Shown: positions 45,001 to 54,448, counted from the stretch's first letter. The stretch is 64,000 nucleotides of DNA from DATJGF01 sp035495315 (GCA_035495315.1 DATJGF010000241.1:1-64000), one strand, 5' to 3'. The notes: generated from the sequence alone by a model not told the origin. A program made the numbers and translations.

Positions 45001-48000
45001 CGGGCGGAACACGGACCCTCGATGTAACGCCAATCCCATACCACATCGGATCGAATATTCTGGTAACCGTCACCGCGACCGCCGGAGCACAGAGTTCTTC
45101 AACTACGTTCCACGTCACCGTGTACCAGGTTAACCTGCCACCGGTGGTGACAACGCCTGCCAATATCAGCACACCTGCTGCGACGCTATCGCCCGTTACC
45201 ACATTTACGGCATGGGATCCGCAAGATGCCGCTCTTTCTGTGTCGGCTGTTTCTTCGGATACTAAACTGATTCCGAACGGAAACATCACCGTTTCCACGG
45301 GAACAATCGTTGGCCAGACCAATTCACATAGTATCTATCGGTTTGGCGTCTCGGTGCAGCCCGCAGGGATCTCGACAGGTTCTGCGGCGATCTCGCTCAC
45401 GGTCAATGATGCAGCCAATCAGAGTACGCCCACGGCCTTCAACGTGACCGTGACACCGGCGCCGGTATTCCAGAATCAGGATGGACCTATTTCAATCCCC
45501 GCCGGTTTCCCGATCGCCAGTAACGCGACCCCATTCCCGTCTGTAATTAACGTCAGCGGCGTGAATGGCGCCGTCACTAGCGCTCGCGTGACTTTGTTGG
45601 GGTTGTCTCATCCCTTCCCGCAAGACATCGACGTTCTGCTGGTCTCTCCGGATAACAGCAAATCCGTTATATTGATGGCCCATGCCGGCGGTTCGACCAC
45701 AGTGGACAACCTCGATCTATCGTTTGCAGACGGTTCGCCCAGTCTGCCCTTTGGGTCAGGTTTGACCAAGGGCACCTATGCGCCAACCTCCTATGCCGCG
45801 GGATTGAGGTTTGGCGGCGGCGCCCCGACCTCGGGTTATTCGACCAATCTTTCCGCGCTGGTCGGCGTTTCACCTAATGGCAACTGGAAACTCTACGTGA
45901 TGGATGATAGTTATCCGCTGGCTGGAAGCCTTAACGGCTGGTTATTGTCGCTGCAAACCGGTCCTGCCTTTGACTTGGCTACTATCGGACCTAAGACGAC
46001 TCCCGAAAACACTCCTATCGCCATCCCGTTCAACGTAGTCGACGACATCATGGATCCTGCAGCCCTGGTGGTGACCGCATCTACCAATGGTGCGGTGAGC
46101 CCCACCAATGTCCTGAACCTGATTAAGAGTCTGCAAGTGACTAACAATGCCGGTGGCGCTCGGACGCTAATCGTTACCCCGTCACCGAACCTGCCTTCCA
46201 CCATTACCAATGTCGATGCTACGGCAACCATCGTGCTGACTGTTACCGATACCAATAACAACAGCTCGACTACCACATTCCCGCTGACGGTATCGTACGG
46301 CAACCAGGGCCCGGTCGTAACGACACCTACAAATACCATCTACATGGACGAGAATCAGGCTGCGCCGGCGACGGTTGTCTATACGCTGTCGGATGTTGAT
46401 TCCACTCTGTTCCTGAGCAACCTGGTGGTGCGTTCGACCGACCCAACACTGATACCGAATGACACGAATCACATCGGCATTGTGATCAGCACCAATCGAA
46501 TCGTGCAAGGCGCCTCCGGAACTGTAACGCTAACAGTCACTCCTGCCCAATACGCCTTCGGTACCAATACTATGACCGTCTCGATCACCGACGGCAATTC
46601 GACCACCGTCAATACTGTTACCTTCAAGGTGAAATTTGTTCCGCAAGGGCCCATTATCACAGGCCTTCCGAATCCTTATGTCGCCGAGGCCGGCAGCCCG
46701 ACTCCGGCGATTCCGTTTACGGTTGTAAGCCCTGAGGGCGTGCCGACTACCAGCCTTACAGTGACTGCAACCTCCAGCAATCAGGGGCTCGTGCCGAATG
46801 CCAACATCGCCCTTGGCGGCTCAGGCGATACGCGCTCAATACAACTGACACCGCTCGGGACCGTCAGCGGTCCGGTGAATATCACGCTCAAAGTTGGTGA
46901 CGGCTCAAAGACCAACAGCTTCCCATTCGCCGTTGTTTTCTCGGCGCCTCCAGTGACGCTGTTTGGAAATGGCCAGGTGGTAAGCATCGTCGGAACAACC
47001 AACCCGGTTAACAGCTCTGTCTATCCCATCACCTTCGATGTGACTAACTTAACCGGCGGTATCTTTGATGTGAGCCTCGAAATGCGCGGCTTCAGTAATA
47101 GCGCGCCGGCTAATTTCGATGCTTTATTGGTTAGTCCGGATGGTATCGCCGTGATGCTCATGTCCGGAGCTGGTGGCACAACCCCGGTAAACGACTTGCA
47201 TCTGGTGTTCGATGATAATGGCGCTACCCTGTCGGATACTGGTTCACTCAATAATGGCGTCTATCATCCCGCCTATTACACCAAGCGCCTCCTGCCGGCA
47301 CCGGCGCCACAAGGGCCGTACCAAACCAGGCTATCGGCCTTTACTGCCAGCACCAGCGTTAATGGCACGTGGAACCTTTACGTCAACAGTCTCACCCCGG
47401 GCAATCTGGGCAAGATCACCGGTGGCGTATACCTCACCATCACTCCCAAGCCGGTTGTCCAGGTGACTTCGAGCACGCCGATCACCATTCCCGAAAATGG
47501 GTCTGCTACGATTAACTTCACCGTGAGCGACGCGACGACGGCGACTACTAACCTGACTGTGTCGGCTGCGTCCGACAATTCGGCGTTGCTGCCGGCAGCT
47601 GCTCCCAATGTGGTCATCAAAGCTCTGGCTCCGGGCACCAACAACAACTTCTCTGCCACCGTGGCTCCCGTTCAGTATGTCAACGGCGCAGTGAACCTAA
47701 CCCTCATTGCGACGCGCGCTGACGGCGCCAACGGCACTGCCGTCGTGACAATTACCGTTACCAAGACCAACTTCGCGCCGGTTATCTCACGGCTCATACC
47801 GCAAGTGATAGCCGAAAACGGAAGTACCAACGTCGAGTTTCTCGTGTCGGATGTTGACAGTCCGCTGAAGAATTTGACGGTGCAGGCGGTTTCCGATGCT
47901 CAGGGAGTGGTCGCGAATAGCAATCTGACCTTTGTGGGTTACGGCACCAACTTCATCAATGGTTTGCCGGCAAGCGGCGTTCCTCAAGTGAGTGACCTGA

Positions 48001-51000
48001 TCCTGACCGTCACGCCCAACGCCTTCGCGGTTGGTCCGGCTAACATCTCGATTGTTGTGACCGATACGACCACCAATGGGGTGAACACCGTCTCGAGCAA
48101 CCTCGTGGTATCGGTCGCCCCGGTGATCTATCCACCGGACCTCAGTGCCATTCCAGATCAGACACTCACCGCCGGTAGCAACATCCTGGTTGGCTTTACC
48201 GTCACCAGCAAAAACCAGGGTACGCCCACCCTTTCTGTCACGGCCACTTCCTCAGATCAAACGCTGGTGAAGAATGCAAAATTGATTGTTACCCCAGTTA
48301 GCGCTGCTGGTGTTCCCAATCGACAACTCCAAATAACTGCTGAGCAAGCCGCGAAAGGGCCTGTAACCATTACCCTGACGGCAACCGATACTAGCAACGG
48401 AAATGTCAGTTCGCAGGGTACCTTCAAATTGACGGTGCTGCCAACACCGATACACACCTTCGCGAGTTCACAGGCAATTACTTTGCCGGATGTTGGCGCG
48501 GCCACGCCGTATCCATCTCAGCTTACTGTCAGTGGCCTCAACGGGACGATCTCCCGCGCGACGGCGACGCTGAATGGCTTCGGCCATACTTATCCGAACG
48601 ACGTCGGCGTGTTGATGGTTAGCCCGACGGGTCAAAAGATCGTGCTGATGGACCGCGCCGGTGGCGGAACTCCGGTGACGAACCTGACGCTGACATTTGA
48701 TGCAAGCGCCGCTCTTTCAATTCCTCAAGGTACGGCATTAACCAATGGAACCTACAAGCCGGCGGATTATAACGCCGCCACCTTTGACTATCCGTCACCG
48801 GCCCCGACGCATCCGTATTCAGTTGATCTCACTACCCTGACCGGCAAGGTGCCAAACGGCACATGGTCCTTGTATGCCGTGGATCAGTCGCCGCCCGACC
48901 ACGGTGGCATCGCCAATGGTTGGACTCTGACCTTCACAACGCAGCCCACTATCAACGGGCTGCAGGACATGGTCATCGACGAAAACTCCTTTAAGAGCCA
49001 GGCATTCACTGTCGGTGACGATTCGCCGTCCGGTCCGGCCTTCCGATTCGGAGTTTCTTCGACCAATGCGACTTTGATACCGAATACTAACGTTGTCTTC
49101 ACAGGCTCGGGCACGAATTACACCATGACGGTCACCCCAGCACTGAACAAATTCGGAACCAACCTCATGACTGTATACGTGACTAACATCGACAATCTAG
49201 TCTCCAGTTCGACAATCCTGGTGACGGTGCCGCAGGTTATCCAGGCGCCGTTTATTGCCACGATACCTGACACCAATGTGGCCGCTGGCGCGGTCGCGAT
49301 GATCCCGGTCACTTACGGCGATATTCAGGTGCCTCAGAATCAGTTATTGGTCTCGTTCCAATCTGCGAACACCAGCCTCGTTCCAGTGAAGAATATCAGC
49401 CTCTCAGGCAATGTAATTCAAATCATTCCTGCCGGCGCTCCGGCGGCTCCTGCTACAGTGAGAATAACTATGACAGTGACCTCGCCGGCACCCTACAATA
49501 AGTCGACCAGCACCAACTTCAATCTGACGGTCATCCCGACACCGAACCTGTTCGGCAATACAGCCGGCGTTGTGATTAACGACCGTGCCCCCGCTAATCC
49601 CTATCCGTCGACGATCACTGTCGCGAATGTGCCCGGGAATATTGCCAAGACTACCGTCAGCATCCGAGGCCTGGCTCATACCTATCCCAGCGACATCTCG
49701 ATGCTGCTGGTCGGCCCTCAGGGACAAAAGGTAGTACTCATGAGCCGCGCCGGTGCTGGCGTCGGTTCTGCTATAACAAACGTAAACCTGGTATTTCAGG
49801 ATTCGGCTGCCAGCGGTTTGGTCCAATCCGGCTTAATCACCAGCGGTACATATAAGCCCTCGGATTACAATGGATCGCTCGCCTTCTATGCTCCGGCACC
49901 GGCAGCACCGTATGTCACCAACCTCAGTGCCTTCAACGGGACCAGCCCGAACGGTACGTGGTCGCTATATGTGCAGGATGATCTCTCGCCTGACAGCGGC
50001 GTCATCAATGGCGACTGGCTGATTAGCTTTGAAACATCGGCTCCGCTGTTCTCCACGATCGGGCCGCAGACTACACCCGAAAATAAGACCCTAACGGTCG
50101 ACTTCAGCGTCAGCTCGGCTTTGACCTCGGCGAGCAATCTCACCGTCACGGCCGCCAGCAGCAGTCAAATACCGGCCGGCCTCGTCTCCAGTCTGACGGT
50201 CAGCGGACCAGGCACAAATGCGGCGACGTTCCGTCGTTTGACTATCGTGCCAGCACTGAACCTGCCGTCCGCAGTAACCAACATTGATGGGACCGCCACT
50301 ATCACTCTGGCTGCAACCGATGGGACCAATAGCAGCTCGGTATCGTTCCCGCTCACCGTCACCTTCGTCGATCAGCCGCCGACGCTGTCGGGTTTGGTCA
50401 ATACGACGACACCTGCCAACGTGCCATTGGCAATCCACTTCACGGCCAACGACGTCGATACGCCGGCCAGCGGCTTAACCGTCAATGCGGCTAGCTCCGT
50501 GACGAGTCTCGGTGCCTTGGCGCTCGTTTCCAATGGCAACGCCCAGACCCTGAACTTCACGCCGAACGGGTCCGTGGGCGCCACAGTCGTCACCGTTACG
50601 GTGTCCGATGGTCAGCTCAGCACTACAAACAGCTTCACGATTACTGTTACGCCGCCAGTACCGCCTGTGCTCGCCGCTATCGAGGATACCAATACGGTTG
50701 GCAACGTTCCGCTCTCGATAGCTTTGAATGTGACGGATTCCGCAACCGCTATCACGAATCTCACCTATACCGGCTTGGGCACCAATGCTGCCTTGGTGAG
50801 AAACATAACCTTCAGCTACAACGGCACGACCGAAGTGGCGACGATTAACCTCGTCACCAACCAGACCGGAACCGATCGCATCACCATCACCGTCAGCGAT
50901 GGCATCGCCAGCACCTCTCAGAGCTTCACGCTCACGGTCGTGGCACCTGGGCCACCTGTGCTCGGCCCAATTGCTGACCAGAACACCAAGGCGAACATTC

Positions 51001-51749
51001 CGGTTACGGTGAGCCTCGATATCACCAGCCCGTCAGTGCCTATCAGCTCGCTCACCTTTACCGGCACGAGCTCGAACCCGGCTCTCGTTAGCAGCGTGAC
51101 CTTCGCCAATAATGGGACCAAGGTCAGCGCCACCGTCAACTTGGTCAAAAATGCAATCGGACAGGCGGATGTGACCATTAACGTCAACGACGGGTTTACT
51201 ATTGTCAGCGAGGACTTCCACCTGACCGTTACCACGCCGGTGGCGCCGACATTTGTGGGAACCATCCCGATTACGACGACGACTTCAGGCAAAGCCGTAA
51301 GTGTCGTGCTCAACGTCAATTCTCCTGATACCGCAATCACCAACCTGACGTTCACTGGCACGAGCACTAACGCCAGCCTGGTTGCCGGTATAACCTTCGC
51401 CTTCAACGGCACAGCCGAAGTTGCGACCATCAATGTCGCGTCCGGCAAGTCCGGTGACGATTACATCACGCTGTTCGTCAGCGATGGCTTCAGCACGAAT
51501 TCGACGTCGTTCGCACTCCACGTCAGTCCGGCCGTCGGGCCGACGTTGGGTGTAGCGCTGGTCGGTGGTCAGATCCACATCGCCGTAAAGGGCGCGCCCA
51601 ACGCGACTTATGGGTTTGAGACCAGCACCGACTTGAAGTCCTGGACGGATACCGGCATCACCGTCACCACGGATGCTAATGGCAATGCGACTGGCACCAT
51701 TCCGTTAACACCGGTCCACGCGCTATTCGCCCGTGCAGTAGTCAAATAA
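42087..51749 (+). CDS. Giant secreted protein with seven P-domains and cadherin-like repeats
   Basis: The 3,220-residue protein begins with a signal peptide ending near 'SMSALGQF'. About seven proprotein-convertase P/Homo B domains are recognisable by 'GNWSLYVxDD'-type ends and 'VxLMSxAGG' cores, starting near residues 30, 409, 755, 1127, 1625, 2124 and 2488. Between them are cadherin/Ig-like segments ('TENKTLTVDFSVSS', 'PENGSATINFTVSD'). The last 500 residues are a further repeated Ig-like series. The C-terminus carries a QSSTDL-type module ('YGFETSTDLKSWTDTG'). P-domains normally accompany subtilisin-type proteases, but none is present. Likely an adhesin or extracellular matrix protein. Confidence 0.85.
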   Translation: MKINTRNTRGLGAWVLGGVASLLLSMSALGQFTVTQPAAITINDNGVATPYPSSIYLTNANLVGVLQNVVVQVDNVSHPYAPDVGLLLVGPNGQAVVLMSGSGGNPSGSAALDKATLIFSDDADSALPVASPLVSGSSYQPTDNANLSFPSPAPTTGYASSLTAAFGGSNPNGVWSLYALDDQAGPASSGTPAIGSWTLKLFTTPLVTAATNTVYLAENGNAVSVNFKVSDSSPPAGGFIATAINTATNIVSGVATFSGTNGTLTITPLQNTFGTNTLTLSVSDGVSSATADITVKLAHVNQAPTLAITNSSVSTVAGVVSPTVNITVADVDPDNAATSLSLNVSSSDNNIVAPSGVFFSTADTGALRKFSVVPRGTNIGSATLTFTVVDAGGLSNSATINVNVGPIVHPAFANTRVLGLSAAGTTNSSIAVSNVPGLIGNVTVSVDGLNNVVGNNLGLALVAPGGTVTLLNNSGGAGPNTFAQVNFASTGAANLPGSDSISAVNLQAAGLSSLVGKSPIGIWTLWATNGGAAAQITGGWVLNIYAAPTISSTVTNISMPEETTTNITFTVAGINGAITNASDITITSGNTDLIVVNNPAFDLGTGIGTAQLEAIFKTTGPQYGSTTVTVTAKDNNNFTATFVYNVTVTFKNHAPEITFVPRQVTRVGQVLGPVDFGVSDSDLPPQTLTVTATSDNQALLPDSNILLQGSGANMSFTLFPLGTVSDTANVTLTVSDGTTTSSTVFSVFAQSQGNPLFGNQKQISIPANAPADTYPSTIGVSNLVGTISKVTVTLFDITHSVPDDLNVLLVSPHGVKVLLMGHAGGANALANTTLILDDAATGSLSDSGPITSGIYKPSSYGTVATFPAPAPAAPYATTLSSFNGLSGTNANGLWSLYIVDSGTGKGVMVNGWQLSIQTAVSVQPIADVTMRENDKTLQIPVSVGDDQPGVSITVGAVPADPSVIQTVFEPGSGGTRTLDVTPIPYHIGSNILVTVTATAGAQSSSTTFHVTVYQVNLPPVVTTPANISTPAATLSPVTTFTAWDPQDAALSVSAVSSDTKLIPNGNITVSTGTIVGQTNSHSIYRFGVSVQPAGISTGSAAISLTVNDAANQSTPTAFNVTVTPAPVFQNQDGPISIPAGFPIASNATPFPSVINVSGVNGAVTSARVTLLGLSHPFPQDIDVLLVSPDNSKSVILMAHAGGSTTVDNLDLSFADGSPSLPFGSGLTKGTYAPTSYAAGLRFGGGAPTSGYSTNLSALVGVSPNGNWKLYVMDDSYPLAGSLNGWLLSLQTGPAFDLATIGPKTTPENTPIAIPFNVVDDIMDPAALVVTASTNGAVSPTNVLNLIKSLQVTNNAGGARTLIVTPSPNLPSTITNVDATATIVLTVTDTNNNSSTTTFPLTVSYGNQGPVVTTPTNTIYMDENQAAPATVVYTLSDVDSTLFLSNLVVRSTDPTLIPNDTNHIGIVISTNRIVQGASGTVTLTVTPAQYAFGTNTMTVSITDGNSTTVNTVTFKVKFVPQGPIITGLPNPYVAEAGSPTPAIPFTVVSPEGVPTTSLTVTATSSNQGLVPNANIALGGSGDTRSIQLTPLGTVSGPVNITLKVGDGSKTNSFPFAVVFSAPPVTLFGNGQVVSIVGTTNPVNSSVYPITFDVTNLTGGIFDVSLEMRGFSNSAPANFDALLVSPDGIAVMLMSGAGGTTPVNDLHLVFDDNGATLSDTGSLNNGVYHPAYYTKRLLPAPAPQGPYQTRLSAFTASTSVNGTWNLYVNSLTPGNLGKITGGVYLTITPKPVVQVTSSTPITIPENGSATINFTVSDATTATTNLTVSAASDNSALLPAAAPNVVIKALAPGTNNNFSATVAPVQYVNGAVNLTLIATRADGANGTAVVTITVTKTNFAPVISRLIPQVIAENGSTNVEFLVSDVDSPLKNLTVQAVSDAQGVVANSNLTFVGYGTNFINGLPASGVPQVSDLILTVTPNAFAVGPANISIVVTDTTTNGVNTVSSNLVVSVAPVIYPPDLSAIPDQTLTAGSNILVGFTVTSKNQGTPTLSVTATSSDQTLVKNAKLIVTPVSAAGVPNRQLQITAEQAAKGPVTITLTATDTSNGNVSSQGTFKLTVLPTPIHTFASSQAITLPDVGAATPYPSQLTVSGLNGTISRATATLNGFGHTYPNDVGVLMVSPTGQKIVLMDRAGGGTPVTNLTLTFDASAALSIPQGTALTNGTYKPADYNAATFDYPSPAPTHPYSVDLTTLTGKVPNGTWSLYAVDQSPPDHGGIANGWTLTFTTQPTINGLQDMVIDENSFKSQAFTVGDDSPSGPAFRFGVSSTNATLIPNTNVVFTGSGTNYTMTVTPALNKFGTNLMTVYVTNIDNLVSSSTILVTVPQVIQAPFIATIPDTNVAAGAVAMIPVTYGDIQVPQNQLLVSFQSANTSLVPVKNISLSGNVIQIIPAGAPAAPATVRITMTVTSPAPYNKSTSTNFNLTVIPTPNLFGNTAGVVINDRAPANPYPSTITVANVPGNIAKTTVSIRGLAHTYPSDISMLLVGPQGQKVVLMSRAGAGVGSAITNVNLVFQDSAASGLVQSGLITSGTYKPSDYNGSLAFYAPAPAAPYVTNLSAFNGTSPNGTWSLYVQDDLSPDSGVINGDWLISFETSAPLFSTIGPQTTPENKTLTVDFSVSSALTSASNLTVTAASSSQIPAGLVSSLTVSGPGTNAATFRRLTIVPALNLPSAVTNIDGTATITLAATDGTNSSSVSFPLTVTFVDQPPTLSGLVNTTTPANVPLAIHFTANDVDTPASGLTVNAASSVTSLGALALVSNGNAQTLNFTPNGSVGATVVTVTVSDGQLSTTNSFTITVTPPVPPVLAAIEDTNTVGNVPLSIALNVTDSATAITNLTYTGLGTNAALVRNITFSYNGTTEVATINLVTNQTGTDRITITVSDGIASTSQSFTLTVVAPGPPVLGPIADQNTKANIPVTVSLDITSPSVPISSLTFTGTSSNPALVSSVTFANNGTKVSATVNLVKNAIGQADVTINVNDGFTIVSEDFHLTVTTPVAPTFVGTIPITTTTSGKAVSVVLNVNSPDTAITNLTFTGTSTNASLVAGITFAFNGTAEVATINVASGKSGDDYITLFVSDGFSTNSTSFALHVSPAVGPTLGVALVGGQIHIAVKGAPNATYGFETSTDLKSWTDTGITVTTDANGNATGTIPLTPVHALFARAVVK

Positions 51750-51781
51750 TTCCTAATCGGGGTTGTTGGGTTGAGCATTAG

Positions 51782-51812
51782 CCGCCTGTGGCGCAAGCCG
51801 CAGGCGGTTTTT
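51782..51812 (+). terminator. Intrinsic terminator after the giant gene
   Basis: CCGCCTG/CAGGCGG and GGC/GCC form a stem with a GCAA tetraloop, followed by TTTTT. It lies about 30 bp past the stop codon. Confidence 0.85.
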
Positions 51813-52570
51813 AGTTGCGTATAACATTTTCAAAATCAGGAACATAGAGACCCGGCAAGCACCACAGGGGCATACATTTAATCGGCATGGCTGATCGAGA
51901 TGGACAAATCTTCAATCCTCTCGCTACCCATTTTTTGTAGTCGTCAGCAATTTTTGTTGTTCCTTTTTCTCCGATTTTTCTGGACCAGAAAACCAGTATT
52001 TGGTTTACTTAACTCATCGAGAGCAGGTTACCTTTGGCCCTCAAAAAGTCGTTGGACTTTCTTCCGTGGCCTTGGGATTTAGGCATGAGCAGATGTGCAG
52101 TAATGCTGGAGTTGACCTGATCGAGCATTAACACGAAAAAACCGCAACGAACAGTCTAGCGCCGAGTCGATCTGTTAAAGATCGGGTCGAGCGTGGCGGT
52201 GTATCAAAAAGCGTCGCTAATAGACAATCGTGTCGGAAATAGAAAAAGTGTGTCGGTTTTAGACAAATGTTCCTGCTTGAAGATTTTTTCCAAAAGCGGT
52301 TCAAATAGGCCGGTTGCCTTGGAAAAACGTCACTCTCGGAGAGATTACGCCCATATTGGGGTTTTAGGCGAAAGGGTAGCGTAGATCTTCGATGAGAAAT
52401 GGATGTTGGCTAAACAGTCATAATATTAATCTGAGGGTTTGGTTCGTGTCTTAAGTCTCCGGTAGGAGACACGCATAGCGCAGCACCTTGGTTCATGGGG
52501 GACGTCGGGGTGCGGCTAGTGGCGTATTAAGACATGAAATGACCCCTAAAATACAGCTTACAGGTGGGCT
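51813..52570. other. Long intergenic region, 758 bp, with repeat array C
   Basis: No gene is supported. It holds array C at 52213 and a small inverted repeat (CGTGTCT / AGACACG) at 52445-52473. Array C is about 300 bp before the HTH start, further than in the other two cases. Confidence 0.5.
52213..52266 (+). promoter_or_regulatory. GTCG repeat array C (three units)
   Basis: Units start at 52213, 52232 and 52252 (spacings 19 and 20): GTCGCTAATAGACAA, a degenerate GTCGGAAATAGAAAA, and GTCGGTTTTAGACAA. It is the same motif and period as arrays A and B. Confidence 0.85.
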
Positions 52571-52960
52571 ATGAGCGGCATTTTGCTGAAGACACAAGAT
52601 TGGGAGAGGGTCGCGAAACAAGCGGAGTTTAAGCCGAACAAGATGGCGTCGCTTTGCTCGATGTCCGAGCGCCACTTGCAGCGCATTTTCAAAAAGTACC
52701 TCCAGTGCACACCCGGGCAGTGGCTTCGCGAACTACAATGCCGCCTCGCCAAGGAATTGATCGCCCAGGGTTATTCCAGCAAAGCCGCGGCTGCGGAATT
52801 GAATTTTGCAACCGACGCTCATTTTTGCCGCGAGTTCAAAAAAGTATTCGGCGTCTCGCCTCAGAATTTCGCACCGAACCATTTAGGCTACCTTAAGTTG
52901 ACTTCCCTCGAGGCCAAGCGCAGCGGCGGCCAGTCAGTAGCAGCAGCGAGGCAATATTGA
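52571..52960 (+). CDS. Stand-alone AraC-type HTH protein (paralogue 2)
   Basis: ATG 52571 has AGGTGG a few bases upstream. The 129 residues align end-to-end with the protein at 41293 ('MASLCSMSERHLQRIFKKYL', 'SSKAAAAELNFATDAHFCRE', 'FKKVFGVSPQNFAP'). Most substitutions are conservative, and the recognition-helix region is nearly identical, so the two should bind the same DNA motif. It has no ligand domain. It is encoded downstream of the giant gene and of array C, on the same strand. Confidence 0.88.
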   Translation: MSGILLKTQDWERVAKQAEFKPNKMASLCSMSERHLQRIFKKYLQCTPGQWLRELQCRLAKELIAQGYSSKAAAAELNFATDAHFCREFKKVFGVSPQNFAPNHLGYLKLTSLEAKRSGGQSVAAARQY

Positions 52961-53286
52961 ACGGTTGATCGGCCTCGAACGCATTTCAATCCTCGCAGAA
53001 TCAGCGGACCGCCACGACCCATTGCACGCTTGGGCACTCCCTAAACCCTACAATCCATCTCCTAAGTGGTACCGTCGGCTCGCCGAGCGGGCCGGGTCCG
53101 TTTTTGTGCAGGAAAGCGGACGGCTCGGCGAGCCGTCCCGACCAAAGGAAGCCTGTGTCGGGATTTATGAGATGAGTCCTAAGCTAATCCCAGTGAATCC
53201 CCTGCATCATTTTCCGGAGGAACCCCGATTGTTGCTGTTGAAGATCTGCGCAAGTATGGACTCGATTTGTGCCAACACGACAGTCC
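52961..53286. other. Intergenic region, 326 bp, with G/C-rich palindromes
   Basis: This region is between the HTH gene and the RCC1-like gene. An ORF at 52965-53429 covers part of it but overlaps the RCC1-like gene and shows no family resemblance, so I reject it. It contains the inverted repeat at 53074. Confidence 0.45.
53074..53140. repeat. Nested G/C-rich inverted repeat
   Basis: CGGCTCGCCGAGC at 53076 is repeated inverted at 53123 (13-bp perfect). The right arm sits within a further palindrome, GGACGGCTCG-G-CGAGCCGTCC. The loop contains TTTTT. It is REP-like, and different from the GTAGCG family. Confidence 0.7.
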
Positions 53287-54297
53287 ATGAAGAATTTCGA
53301 GAGATCCCGCGCCAGAGTGGTTCGCCTCCTCACTGCGATGACGCTGTTTGTCACGTTAGGTTTGGGCTGGGCTCGCCCTCAGCTTCAAATGACTCAGCAA
53401 GTTGTTGCATGGGGCGATCTGAAATATGACGTGAGCCTCAACACCAGTGGTTTGGCTGGCTCCAGCAAAGGCCTGGCGCAGATTGCCACCGGAGATTTTC
53501 ACAGTCTGGCGTTGCAGCAGGACGGTTCGGTTGTGGCCTGGGGAGACAACAAGTTCGGACAAACCAGTCTCCCGGTTACAATCCAAAATCGGTTCGTGAG
53601 CGAAGTTGCCGCCGGCAATATCCATAGCCTGGCGTTGCTCGCCGATGGCACCGTCGTCGGGTGGGGGCCGGCCCCTGGTCAGTACGGTGATTATGGCCAA
53701 TGCACTGTTCCGGCGGGGCTCGGGCCGGTGCTGCGCCTCTCGGCCGGCGCGGTGCATAGCCTTGCGCTCAAGAGTGATGGGACGGTCTCCGCATGGGGCG
53801 CGAACTTGAACGGTCAATGCAATGTGCCAGTCGGTTTGGACAATGTCGTTGCGGTAGCCGGCGGCATGTACCACAGCATGGCGTTAAAAGCCGATGGGAC
53901 AGTCGTCGCCTGGGGTGACAACCGGCACGGGCAAACTGCGGTTCCTCCCGACTTGTCGCAGGTTGTCGCGATTGCCGCCGGCGGCTTTCATAATCTCGCC
54001 CTTCTCGCCGATGGGACTGTAGTCACATGGGGAACCTATGGCCTCGCCCAATGTAATTCGCCCGCTGGCCTAACAAACGTTATCGCAATTGCCACCGGCG
54101 ATTATCATAGCCTGGCTCTGAAGCAGGACGGGACTGTGATCGTGTGGGGATTCAACACTGCGGGCCAGTGCGATATGCCCGGCCGTCTCACCAATGTCGT
54201 AGCCATAGCCGCGCGTGGCAACCACAGCATGGTGCTCATCCGGCAGCCAGTGCAGCCCGCCCGTACGCGACCTACTGGACCGGCCGGACAACACTAA
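53287..54297 (+). CDS. Exported RCC1-like beta-propeller protein
   Basis: ATG 53287 ('MKNFERSRARVVRLL...') starts a signal-like segment. About seven RCC1-type blades follow, each with the pattern 'SLALxxDGTVxxWGxNxxGQ'. Bacterial RCC1-like proteins are common in soil Verrucomicrobia, often as surface or repeat proteins; this one has no extra domain and no ligand clue. It lies downstream of the HTH paralogue, and co-regulation is possible but unproven. Confidence 0.85.
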   Translation: MKNFERSRARVVRLLTAMTLFVTLGLGWARPQLQMTQQVVAWGDLKYDVSLNTSGLAGSSKGLAQIATGDFHSLALQQDGSVVAWGDNKFGQTSLPVTIQNRFVSEVAAGNIHSLALLADGTVVGWGPAPGQYGDYGQCTVPAGLGPVLRLSAGAVHSLALKSDGTVSAWGANLNGQCNVPVGLDNVVAVAGGMYHSMALKADGTVVAWGDNRHGQTAVPPDLSQVVAIAAGGFHNLALLADGTVVTWGTYGLAQCNSPAGLTNVIAIATGDYHSLALKQDGTVIVWGFNTAGQCDMPGRLTNVVAIAARGNHSMVLIRQPVQPARTRPTGPAGQH

Positions 54298-54448
54298 GCA
54301 GCACATCATCTCCCCCACGGGTCCTTGCTGTATCTTGTCGTACACTTTCTTCAGGTTCGGTGTAGGGCTGAGGGGTTCTTAACCTGCTCCTCGTCCGCCA
54401 AAAAACTTTGTCGGATTTCTCCTGGCGGCGACGTTATGTTTTCAACAG

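Noticed and set aside
52965..53429. 154-residue ORF between the HTH paralogue and the RCC1-like gene
   Set aside because: It overlaps the RCC1-like gene start in another frame, shows no family resemblance and crosses the G/C-rich palindrome.
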